From the NCBI GenBank assembly GCA_945952355.1, contig CAMFIW010000186.1, positions 1-6,275 of the forward strand: DNA of 6,275 nucleotides, given 5' to 3'. The translations under genes and the position numbers were made by a program. The notes under the pieces are model-generated. The model did no database searches and was not told the DNA's origin. It saw only the letters and a list, made by a program, of their open reading frames with translations. Positions 1 to 5,435 of this stretch are shown here, one piece after another (the stretch's first letter is position 1; each line of letters starts with the position of its first letter). The DNA is from an uncultured Phenylobacterium sp. Its GTDB lineage: Bacteria; Pseudomonadota; Alphaproteobacteria; Caulobacterales; Caulobacteraceae.

Positions 1-2
1 GG

Positions 3-434
3 TGGAAGGAGCGCGCAAAGCACCTTGGTGAGTGGCCAGCTTCGCTTCCTTGGAGGACTGTGCGTGATGGCTTGTTCGGGCTGCCTGATCCCGAGCAACA
101 ACCCACTCAGGCCCGCGAGTTTCTGAACCATCGTTTTCAGCCAGGCGCGCGTTCCTATCACGGGCATACCGGCAGTCCGCTCGATGAGCCGGGCAAGACC
201 TTGAAAGCCGGCGTCCACGGTGTACCGGGTGGTGAAAACATGCTCATGCGCCCAGATGGTTCCGTTCGGTACTTCAGCGTGCGCGAGAGCGCGCGGCTTC
301 AGACATTCCCGGACAATTTTTTGTTCCACGGCTCGTGGTCCGAAACCATGAGGCAACTGGGTAATGCCGTTCCGGTCGATCTCGCCCGAGTAGTGGGTCG
401 AGATGTCGCGAAGCACTTGGCGGCGGCTTCGTAG
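3..434 (+). CDS. DNA cytosine-5 methyltransferase, C-terminal part (type II R-M modification subunit)
   Basis: The reading frame is open from the left window edge, so the N-terminal catalytic half (motifs I-VIII, including the PC loop) lies outside; 143 residues are visible. It would transfer a methyl group from SAM to C5 of cytosine in the recognition site and so protect host DNA from the nuclease encoded next. Motif IX is seen as [13 protein letters not shown] (from about 276) and motif X as RQLGNAVP (about 351-374), both hallmark C5-MTase sequences. The preceding stretch with [11 protein letters not shown] and HGVPGGENM is the end of the target-recognition region. The stop TAG (432-434) shares its G with the GTG start of the endonuclease gene, so the two are co-transcribed and probably translationally coupled. 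GC content is lower than in the genes after 1400. The family is certain; sequence specificity cannot be read from this fragment and is inferred from the partner nuclease. Confidence 0.93.
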   Translation, partial: WKERAKHLGEWPASLPWRTVRDGLFGLPDPEQQPTQAREFLNHRFQPGARSYHGHTGSPLDEPGKTLKAGVHGVPGGENMLMRPDGSVRYFSVRESARLQTFPDNFLFHGSWSETMRQLGNAVPVDLARVVGRDVAKHLAAAS

Positions 435-451
435 TGCCACAAAGTGCCACA
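433..451 (+). repeat. Direct repeat AGTGCCACA x2, 10-bp period, at endonuclease start
   Basis: AGTGCCACA occurs at 433-441 and again at 443-451, separated by one A. The first copy contains the GTG start of the endonuclease; the second GTG (444) is in another frame. Gain or loss of one 10-bp unit would move the start out of frame with the body of the gene. With only two copies this may be chance. Confidence 0.5.
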
Positions 452-1261
452 CCGGCCGCTGAGATTGCGCGGCTTCGCGCGGAGATCAACACACTCCTCA
501 AAGCCGCCGCTGCCGTCGGCTTGTCGGGCACGGGCCTTCGCCGGCTGAACGAAGAGATCAGAGCCTCTATTGCGGAGCTTGACGAGTTTCTTCGCGATCT
601 TGATCCCATTCGGCAGCCATCGTCGGTCTTCGATCCGAGTAACCCTAAGATCGTGGGTCGGTTTGTCGCCTTGGCTCTCGTGGCTCAACCAAAATGCCCG
701 CTGGCTGACATTCCAAAAGTCTATGGCTCGGGTGTCTACGCGATCTACTACAAGGGAAGTTTCGATCTTTATCAGACGTGGTCGGCAACCGAGACCCCGC
801 TTTACGTTGGTCAAGCAGCGCCAGCGGATCGCAACGCGCGCAGTGCTACTGAACAGGGGCCGCGCCTTACCGCCCGCCTAAACGAGCATCGCAAGAACAT
901 CATCAAAGCCGATAGCACGCTGGATATCGGCGATTTTGAGTACCGCTCATTGGTGGTCCAAAGTGGGTGGGAAACGGCTGCTGAAGACTACCTAATTCAT
1001 CTATTCCGACCGCTTTGGAACAATGAGACCAGCATTGTCTATGGGCTCGGCAAGCATGGCGACGCTGCGACCACTCGCGCCAATAAGCGGTCCCCCTGGG
1101 ACACGGTTCATCCCGGACGAGGCTGGGCCGCTGACACAACCGAGGACGCCAAGTCCGTTGACAGAATTTTTGAAGAGGTAGCTTCGCACGCTAAGAGCCA
1201 TCCCGTGTACACAGATTTAGAAGCCGTCCTCGGCAGCTTCCTTCGGGAGCTGCGCCAGTAG
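434..1261 (+). CDS. GIY-YIG restriction endonuclease, Eco29kI family
   Basis: 275 residues with GTG start; no other start codon is apparent close upstream in this frame, and the start overlaps the methyltransferase stop by one base (TAGTG). Residues 8-55 look helical and charged. The GIY-YIG core follows: GVYAIYYKG (100-108, Tyr102) and PLYVGQA (122-128, Tyr124), then RLNEHRK (Arg148, His152), Glu180/Glu184 in ETAAEDYLI, and Asn196/197 after RPLW. The spacing Arg, +4 His, about +36 Glu, about +48 Asn matches the Eco29kI active site (Arg104, His108, Glu142, Asn154, recalled from the literature). Known members (Eco29kI, NgoMIII) cut CCGCGG, which is the likely target here, by inference. Eco29kI itself is about 214 residues, so this protein has roughly 50 extra N-terminal residues. 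Gene order is M then R, whereas in Eco29kI I recall R before M. No controller (C) protein gene is seen between or after them. Lower GC content suggests transfer. Confidence 0.88.
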   Translation: MPQSATPAAEIARLRAEINTLLKAAAAVGLSGTGLRRLNEEIRASIAELDEFLRDLDPIRQPSSVFDPSNPKIVGRFVALALVAQPKCPLADIPKVYGSGVYAIYYKGSFDLYQTWSATETPLYVGQAAPADRNARSATEQGPRLTARLNEHRKNIIKADSTLDIGDFEYRSLVVQSGWETAAEDYLIHLFRPLWNNETSIVYGLGKHGDAATTRANKRSPWDTVHPGRGWAADTTEDAKSVDRIFEEVASHAKSHPVYTDLEAVLGSFLRELRQ

Positions 1262-1404
1262 GACGGGGGTTGCGCCCACGCCACCAAATCCCTGAACCCA
1301 ATACTATCCCATCGGGTGGATGCCATATCCCCCGCCATCATCCCGCCCCATGAACCCGCTCTTAGGGATGGCGCCGTAGCCTGGGCGTGGTCGATGGAGC
1401 CCTG
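1262..1404. other. Gene-free junction between R-M module and GC-rich backbone
   Basis: This 143-base stretch follows the endonuclease stop and precedes the TonB-like gene. I see no convincing terminator hairpin with a T run, no tRNA, no integrase and no clear direct repeat marking an attachment site. The text is rich in CCC-ATC words and their complements (for example around 1307-1320 and 1333-1350), giving only imperfect dyads. Base composition shifts from mixed to very GC-rich across it, so the right end of the acquired segment probably lies here. Confidence 0.5.
1396..1399 (+). promoter_or_regulatory. Ribosome-binding site GGAG deciding the start at 1405
   Basis: GGAG lies 5 bases before ATG 1405. 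The upstream in-frame GTG at 1387 has no comparable site, which favours ATG 1405 as the start of the TonB-like gene. Confidence 0.6.
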
Positions 1405-2157
1405 ATGGATCAGCCGCCGCGCCGCCCGGGATCGCGCCAGCGTCGCGTCGCCGCCGTGGCGGCGTCGCTGGCGGCGCACGGGGTGATGGTGGCGGCGCTG
1501 TTGTCGGCGCGGACGGCGGCGGTCGCGCCGCCGGAGCCGGCGGCGATGGAGGTGTCGCTGGTGGCGCCCCTCGTGCTCGCGCCCTCGTCCAAGGAGAGTT
1601 CCGCGCCGGCCCCGCCCAAGGCGGCGGCCGCGCCGCCGCCGCCGCCGGTGCGGATGGCCAAGATCGAGCCGCCGCCCGAGACCGTGGTGCGCCATGTCCG
1701 TCCCGAGCCGCCGCGGCGCGCGTCGCCCGATCCGTCCGTGGCGCTGGCCGCCATGGGGGTGAGCGCGGGGGCGTCGGGCGACGGCGGTGGGGGAAGCGGC
1801 GGCGACGGCGCGGGGGGCGGATGCGACCTGGTGCGCCGGCTGCAGGCCGACCTGCAACGCGACAGCCAGGTGATGGGCGCGGTGGCCGGGCGGCCGCGCG
1901 GCGCCGGCCCTGACACCATTCCCGTCTGGAACGGCGCCTGGATCCGCACCGGCGGCGAGGACGGCGAGGGCCTGGCGGTGATCCGCGAGGCGATCATCCT
2001 GCGGGTGTTCTCCGCGCCCGAGGCCTGCCGCGTCGCGCCGATGCACGGCCCGGTGCTGATCCGCCTGGCCCATTCGGCGGGCCCGACCGTGCTGGCGCTG
2101 GGCGCCCGCGAATGGCGCTGGGCCGACCTCTTGCAGGCGAGCCGGCGCGGGCTCTAG
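1405..2157 (+). CDS. Membrane-anchored Pro/Gly-rich TonB-like protein of unknown function
   Basis: 250 residues from ATG 1405. The layout resembles the N-terminal part of TonB. There is a short basic cytoplasmic start (RRPGSRQRR, 6-14), one hydrophobic segment at about 15-41 and an EVSLVAP stretch (49-55) like that after the TonB anchor. A proline/alanine-rich spacer (about 58-110, with five prolines in a row at 77-81) and a glycine-rich hinge (about 119-139) follow. The C-terminal part (140-250, from CDLVRRLQADL) is a separate domain with WNGAWI, REAIILRVFSAPEACR and REWRWADLL. It is not a recognisable TonB C-terminal domain. Two cysteines (140, 208) could form a periplasmic disulfide. I recall similar C-terminal domains (AP.AC....G, WRW.DLL) in hypothetical proteins of Caulobacterales, but no function. 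No exbB/exbD is nearby. The gene ends tail to tail with the SRPBCC gene; their stop codons overlap in CTAG (2154-2157). Confidence 0.8.
   Translation: MDQPPRRPGSRQRRVAAVAASLAAHGVMVAALLSARTAAVAPPEPAAMEVSLVAPLVLAPSSKESSAPAPPKAAAAPPPPPVRMAKIEPPPETVVRHVRPEPPRRASPDPSVALAAMGVSAGASGDGGGGSGGDGAGGGCDLVRRLQADLQRDSQVMGAVAGRPRGAGPDTIPVWNGAWIRTGGEDGEGLAVIREAIILRVFSAPEACRVAPMHGPVLIRLAHSAGPTVLALGAREWRWADLLQASRRGL
2154..2157. other. Overlapping convergent stop codons (CTAG)
   Basis: TAG of the TonB-like gene (2155-2157) and TAG of the SRPBCC gene (complement of 2154-2156) share a palindromic CTAG. No intergenic space exists for a terminator, so each transcript must run into the opposite gene. Confidence 0.9.
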
Positions 2158-2588
2158 CCCAGGGTCTTTCCGAGGCCGTCCAGGATCATCGTCCAGCCGC
2201 CTTGGGTCTGCTGGGCGTAGTCCGGCAGCACGCCGTCATGGGTCAGGGTCAGCTCGCAGCCGCCGTCGGGACGGGGCGCGATCTCGACGGTCACCCGGGT
2301 CATCTCCGCCGAATAGGCCGGGACGCCGAAGGTGAAGACCAGACGCCGCGGCCGGTCGATCTCCAGATATTCGCCGACATGCTCGACGTCCTGGCCGTCG
2401 CGGCGGTCGACGAACAGGAAGGCGCCGCCGACCCTCGCGTCGATCTCGGCCTTGACCATCTGGCCGGTGGGGGTGGCGAACAGAAACCGGCCGGCCTGGG
2501 CGGGGGTGAGCCAGGCGTCGAACACCTTTTCCGCGGGGTGGGCGTAGGCGTGGGAGACCTTGATGGTCGCGCGGTCGGAGGGGGTCAC
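2154..2588 (-). CDS. SRPBCC / AHSA1-domain protein
   Basis: 144 residues from a GTG (2588-2586) that overlaps the stop of the upstream ArsR gene in GTGA, the usual coupling for this gene pair. A longer reading up to 2642 adds 18 residues out of frame inside arsR and is not needed. The fold is the START-like helix-grip of the AHSA1 family: the start ATIKVSHAYAHPAEKVFDAW (helix-forming HPAEKVFDAW), then EIDARVGGAFLF, the strand EHVGEYLEIDRPRRLVFTF, RVTVEIAPRPDGGCELTLTH, and a C-terminal helix with GGWTMILDGLGKTL. Such proteins bind hydrophobic ligands or act as chaperone cofactors; the ligand here cannot be read from sequence. Its pairing with an ArsR regulator is widespread in Alphaproteobacteria and suggests that the repressor controls it. 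It converges with the TonB-like gene with overlapping stop codons. Confidence 0.9.
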   Translation of the reverse strand: MTPSDRATIKVSHAYAHPAEKVFDAWLTPAQAGRFLFATPTGQMVKAEIDARVGGAFLFVDRRDGQDVEHVGEYLEIDRPRRLVFTFGVPAYSAEMTRVTVEIAPRPDGGCELTLTHDGVLPDYAQQTQGGWTMILDGLGKTLG

Positions 2589-2908
2589 GAGGCGCCTTCC
2601 GTGTTGAGGACATCGTCCAGGCGGTCGAGCCGCCAGGCCCACAGGGCCTTCTGCTCGGCGATCCAGGCCTGGGCGGCGTCGAGGGGGGCGGGGTCGAAGC
2701 TGAGGAAGTGGTCGCGTCCGGCGACGCGGCGGGTCACCAGTCGGGCGCGCTCCAGCATGCGGATGTGCTTGGAGACCGAGTTCAGCGAAATGTCGAAGGG
2801 CTTGGCGAGCTCGGTCACCCGCGCCTCGCCGGTCGCCAGCCGGGCGAGGATCGCCCGCCGCGTCGGGTCGGCCAGGGCGGTGAGCGTGTCGTCGAGGGCG
2901 GTCTGCAT
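2585..2908 (-). CDS. ArsR-family winged-helix transcriptional repressor (non-metal type)
   Basis: 107 residues, typical for the family. The winged helix-turn-helix runs from LADPTRRAILARLATG (about 12-27) through TELAKPFDISLNSVSKHIRM (about 32-51, recognition helix with SLNSVSKHIRMLE) to the wing VTRRVAGRDHFLSF. The C-terminal part (LDAAQAWIAEQKALWAWRLDRLDDVL) is a dimerisation-type helix. There is no cysteine at all, so the ELCVCD metal site of ArsR/SmtB sensors is absent and a metal effector is unlikely. The start ATG (2908-2906) follows AGGA (2919-2916) at 7 bases; both lie inside a 30-bp dyad, implying autorepression. The gene overlaps the SRPBCC gene by 4 bases, so the two form an operon. 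The SMR gene lies upstream on the same strand with a 64-base gap. Confidence 0.93.
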   Translation of the reverse strand: MQTALDDTLTALADPTRRAILARLATGEARVTELAKPFDISLNSVSKHIRMLERARLVTRRVAGRDHFLSFDPAPLDAAQAWIAEQKALWAWRLDRLDDVLNTEGAS

Positions 2909-2935
2909 ATGTTCATCCTAATGGGTGAATATATG
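2906..2935 (-). promoter_or_regulatory. Candidate ArsR operator, 13-4-13 inverted repeat
   Basis: On the + strand the left arm is CATATGTTCATCC (2906-2918), the spacer TAAT (2919-2922) and the right arm GGGTGAATATATG (2923-2935); 11 of 13 positions pair. It is an AT-rich island in GC-rich surroundings. It covers the start codon and ribosome-binding site of the ArsR gene, where bound dimer would block expression of the arsR-SRPBCC operon. Size and symmetry fit operators of small wHTH dimers. The regulator assignment is inference from position. Confidence 0.65.
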
Positions 2936-2972
2936 CCCCGCAACCCCACCTGATCGCCTACAAGATCGAGCC

Positions 2973-3302
2973 TTAGGCCTGGCTCTTGGAGAACAGGTTG
3001 ATCACCAGCACCCCGGCGAGGATCAGCCCCATGCCGACGAAGGCCGGGGCGTCGAGCTTCTGGCGGAAGAACACCCAGGCGATGGCGGTGATCGCCACGA
3101 TGCCGACCCCGGACCAGATGGCGTAGCCGATCCCCACCGGCACGGTGCGCATGGCGTGGGACAGGCTCCAGAACGCCAGCACGTAGCCGGCGACGGTGAC
3201 CACCGAGGGCAGGGGCTTCGAGAAGCCCTCCGAGGCCTTCAGCATCGAGGTCGCCACGATCTCGCCGGCGATGGCGATCGACAGCCAGGCATAGCCGTTC
3301 AT
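2973..3302 (-). CDS. Small multidrug resistance (SMR) efflux transporter, EmrE/Qac type
   Basis: 109 residues, the standard SMR length, with four hydrophobic segments (about 4-21, 33-50, 57-79, 86-104). The key residues of EmrE are at the same numbers: Glu14 (in AGEIVATSMLKASEGF), the proton/drug-binding acid; Tyr40; Tyr60 and Trp63 in GYAIWSGVGIV; and GQKL-like RQKLDAPAFVGMGLILAGVLVINLFS at the end. It would work as an antiparallel dual-topology dimer in the inner membrane, exchanging protons for lipophilic cations such as quaternary ammonium compounds. The strong EmrE-like signature (SEGF, IWSGVGIV) argues against the guanidinium-exporting Gdx/SugE branch. Ribosome-binding site GGAG (3311-3308) is 5 bases from ATG 3302. 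It is a single-gene transporter, as expected for the homodimeric Qac branch. It may be transcribed into the downstream arsR operon; no strong terminator is visible in the 64-base gap. Confidence 0.95.
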   Translation of the reverse strand: MNGYAWLSIAIAGEIVATSMLKASEGFSKPLPSVVTVAGYVLAFWSLSHAMRTVPVGIGYAIWSGVGIVAITAIAWVFFRQKLDAPAFVGMGLILAGVLVINLFSKSQA

Positions 3303-3437
3303 GGGCGCTCCGGGGTCACAAGCTCGGGATGGCCCCTAAAGCACGGCTTGCGCTTCGCCCAAAGCAGGCGTTGCATGATCGGGCAGGCGACCCACGCCTC
3401 CGAATTGGCGTGAGCGCCGAAACGCGGAGGAACGGAC
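3303..3437. promoter_or_regulatory. Divergent intergenic region between SMR and EF-G-like genes
   Basis: These 135 bases separate two divergent starts and must hold both promoters, but I cannot assign -35/-10 boxes with confidence. A short inverted repeat CACGCC (3393-3398) / GGCGTG (3407-3412) with 8-base spacer lies upstream of the EF-G-like start; it is a weak operator or leader-hairpin candidate. A clear GGAGG (3426-3430) stands 7 bases before ATG 3438. No ykkC/guanidine riboswitch features were recognised. Confidence 0.45.
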
Positions 3438-5435
3438 ATGGGTAGACGTGACGCCGGCTCGGTACGCTGCATCGCCCTCGTGGGGGAATCGCTTCTGTTC
3501 GCCAGCGGGGCCATCCCGCGGATGGGCGAGGCGGGCCAGTCCACCACGGGCGATGCGACCGCCGAGGCCCGCAAGCGAGGCCAGTCGGTCGAACTGAATG
3601 TGGCGGGCCTGGAGTTCATGGGCGACCGCTACGCGATCCTGGATTTTCCCGGCTCAACGGACTTCCTGCATGCGGGCGACCACGCCCTGCCGGCGGTCGA
3701 CCTGGCGATCGTCGTCGCCGATCCGAACCCCGGCCGCGCCGCCTTGCTGCAGCCGATCCTGAAGGAGCTGGAGCGGCTGCAGATCCCGCGGGCCCTGTTC
3801 GTCAACAAGATCGACCAGGCGCACGGTCCGCTGGACGAGTTCCTGGCCGCGCTCGCGCCCTGCAGCGCCGCGCCGCTGGTGGCGCGCCAGATTCCGCTGA
3901 TCGAGCAGGAGCATGTCACCGGCTTCGTCGACCTGGCGCTGGAGCGCGCCTTCGTCTACCGGCCCGGCCAGGCCTCGCAGCGGGTGGACCTGCCGGCCGA
4001 TGTCGCGAGCCTTGAGGCCGACGCCCGGTTCCACATGCTGGAGCAGCTGGCCGACTTCGACGACACGCTGATGGAGGAGTTGCTCAGCGACCTGACGCCG
4101 AGCCGCGACGAGGTATTCGCCGACCTGGTCAAGGAGATGAACCAGGGCTTGATCACTCCGGTCTTCTTCGGCTCGGCGCAGAACGGCTCGGGCGTCCGCC
4201 GCCTGCTGAAGGCCCTGCGCCACGAGACGCCGGACGCCGAGGTGGCCGCCGATCGGTTGGGCCTAGGCGGGCCCTGCGCCTACGCCTTCAAGACCTCCTA
4301 TGCCGGGCAGGCGGGCAAGCTGACCCTGGCCCGGATCTTCGGCGGCGAGCTGAAGGACGGCGAGGAGCTGGTCTCGACCTCGGGCGACCATGCCCGGGCC
4401 GGCGGGCTGTTCGCTCTGATGGGCGGCAATACGCGGAAGATCGACAAGGCCGCCGCCGGCGACGTGATCGCCATCGCCAAGATCGAGGCCGCGCGGCCCG
4501 GCGAGGTCCTGTCCTTCGACGGCAAGTCGCGGGAGGCCCAGGTCGCCGTCGAGGCGCCCCCGCCGGTCTACGCCCTGGCCGTCGCACCCAAGGATCGCAA
4601 GGACGACGTCAAGCTGTCGGCCGCTTTCGGCAAGCTCGCCGAAGAGGACCAGACGCTCAACGTGATCCTGGACCCGGAGACGCAGGAGACCCTGATCGCC
4701 GGCCAGGGCGAGGGGCATCTCGCGGTGACCCTGGAACGGCTGAAGCGGCGCTACGGCGTCGAGGTCGTGACCCGCAAGCCGAAGGTTTCGTACCGGGAAT
4801 CGATCCGCAAACCCGTGACCCAGCGGGGCCGGCACAAGAAGCAGACCGGCGGTCATGGGCAGTTCGGCGACGTGGTCATCGAGATCAAGCCGCTGGCGCG
4901 TGGAGCTGGCTTCGTCTTCGAACAGAAGATCACCGGCGGGGTGGTGCCCAAGCAGTGGATCCCGGCGGTGGAGCAGGGCGTGCGCGACGCGATGGAGAAG
5001 GGGCCGCTGGGTTTCCCGGTCACCGACCTGGCGGTCACCCTGATCGATGGCTCCTATCATAGTGTCGACTCTTCGGAGATGGCGTTCCGCCAGGCCGGCC
5101 GGCTCGCGATGAGCGAGGCCCTGGCGGCGGCGGCGCCCTATCTGCTGGAGCCGATCGAGAAGCTGGAGGTCGTGGCGCCCTCGGCCAGCACGTCGAAGAT
5201 CACCCAGGCGATCTCCGCCCGGCGCGGGCAGATCCTGGGCTTCCAGCCGCGGCCCGGCTGGTCCGGCTGGGACGAAATCGAGGCGTGCCTGCCCCGGCAG
5301 GAGCGGCTGGAGCTGATCGCCGAGCTTCGGGGCCTGACCCAGGGTCTCGGCGCCTTCCTCCACAGCTTCGACCACATGGCCGAGCTCTCTGGGCGGCTGG
5401 CCGATGAGGTCGTGAAGGAAGCCCGCGCCGCCTAG
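3438..5435 (+). CDS. EF-G-like translation factor paralogue lacking the G1 P-loop
   Basis: 665 residues (EF-G is about 690-700). The start is fixed by GGAGG 7 bases upstream. Domain I (about 8-265) keeps G2-like RGQSVEL (47-53), G3 DFPGSTDF (69-76, Ser where EF-G has the catalytic His of DTPGH), G4 NKID (123-126) and G5-like FFGSAQNGSGV (243-253). G1 should follow ALVG (13-16), but the protein goes straight to ESLLFASGAI (17-26). The GxxxxGK[ST] loop that holds the GTP phosphates is missing, as if about 10 residues were lost in frame at 3485/3486. Domain II (about 270-355), III (about 373-445, GQGEGHLAVTLERLKRRYGV), IV (about 446-580, HKKQTGGHGQFGD) and V (about 575-660, LLEPIEKLEVVAP, ARRGQILGF) look complete. 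No rpsL/rpsG/tuf neighbours, so this is a paralogue and not the main fusA. As read it should bind GTP poorly or not at all; a sequence error is the main alternative. It converges on tyrA with overlapping stops. Confidence 0.9.
   Translation: MGRRDAGSVRCIALVGESLLFASGAIPRMGEAGQSTTGDATAEARKRGQSVELNVAGLEFMGDRYAILDFPGSTDFLHAGDHALPAVDLAIVVADPNPGRAALLQPILKELERLQIPRALFVNKIDQAHGPLDEFLAALAPCSAAPLVARQIPLIEQEHVTGFVDLALERAFVYRPGQASQRVDLPADVASLEADARFHMLEQLADFDDTLMEELLSDLTPSRDEVFADLVKEMNQGLITPVFFGSAQNGSGVRRLLKALRHETPDAEVAADRLGLGGPCAYAFKTSYAGQAGKLTLARIFGGELKDGEELVSTSGDHARAGGLFALMGGNTRKIDKAAAGDVIAIAKIEAARPGEVLSFDGKSREAQVAVEAPPPVYALAVAPKDRKDDVKLSAAFGKLAEEDQTLNVILDPETQETLIAGQGEGHLAVTLERLKRRYGVEVVTRKPKVSYRESIRKPVTQRGRHKKQTGGHGQFGDVVIEIKPLARGAGFVFEQKITGGVVPKQWIPAVEQGVRDAMEKGPLGFPVTDLAVTLIDGSYHSVDSSEMAFRQAGRLAMSEALAAAAPYLLEPIEKLEVVAPSASTSKITQAISARRGQILGFQPRPGWSGWDEIEACLPRQERLELIAELRGLTQGLGAFLHSFDHMAELSGRLADEVVKEARAA
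5432..5435. other. Overlapping convergent stop codons (CTAG)
   Basis: TAG of the EF-G-like gene (5433-5435) and TAG of tyrA (complement of 5432-5434) overlap in CTAG, the same arrangement as at the other convergent junction in this window. Confidence 0.9.

Noticed and set aside
1387..1404. Upstream GTG start for the TonB-like gene
   Set aside because: It lacks a good ribosome-binding site, whereas GGAG stands 5 bases before ATG 1405.
1441..1860. GC-rich trinucleotide runs in the TonB-like gene as a functional tandem repeat
   Set aside because: They encode Ala/Pro/Gly-rich low complexity and have no regular long period; explained by protein composition.
1108..2073. Minus-strand open frame opposite the TonB-like gene (321 codons)
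   Set aside because: It crosses the gene junction, is low-complexity Arg/His-rich, and has no recognisable domain; the plus-strand gene has a ribosome-binding site and a plausible architecture.
2589..2642. Longer N-terminus for the SRPBCC protein starting at 2642
   Set aside because: The extra 18 residues lie inside the ArsR gene in another frame and precede the conserved fold; the GTGA overlap at 2585-2588 is the usual start for this pair.
2968..2985. GAGCC/GGCTC hairpin at the end of the SMR gene as terminator
   Set aside because: Only five base pairs in the outer stem, it overlaps the stop codon, and no T run follows on the minus strand.
3303..3437. Guanidine (ykkC-type) riboswitch upstream of the SMR gene
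   Set aside because: No matching conserved elements were recognised and the transporter is of the EmrE/Qac branch and not the guanidinium-exporting Gdx branch.
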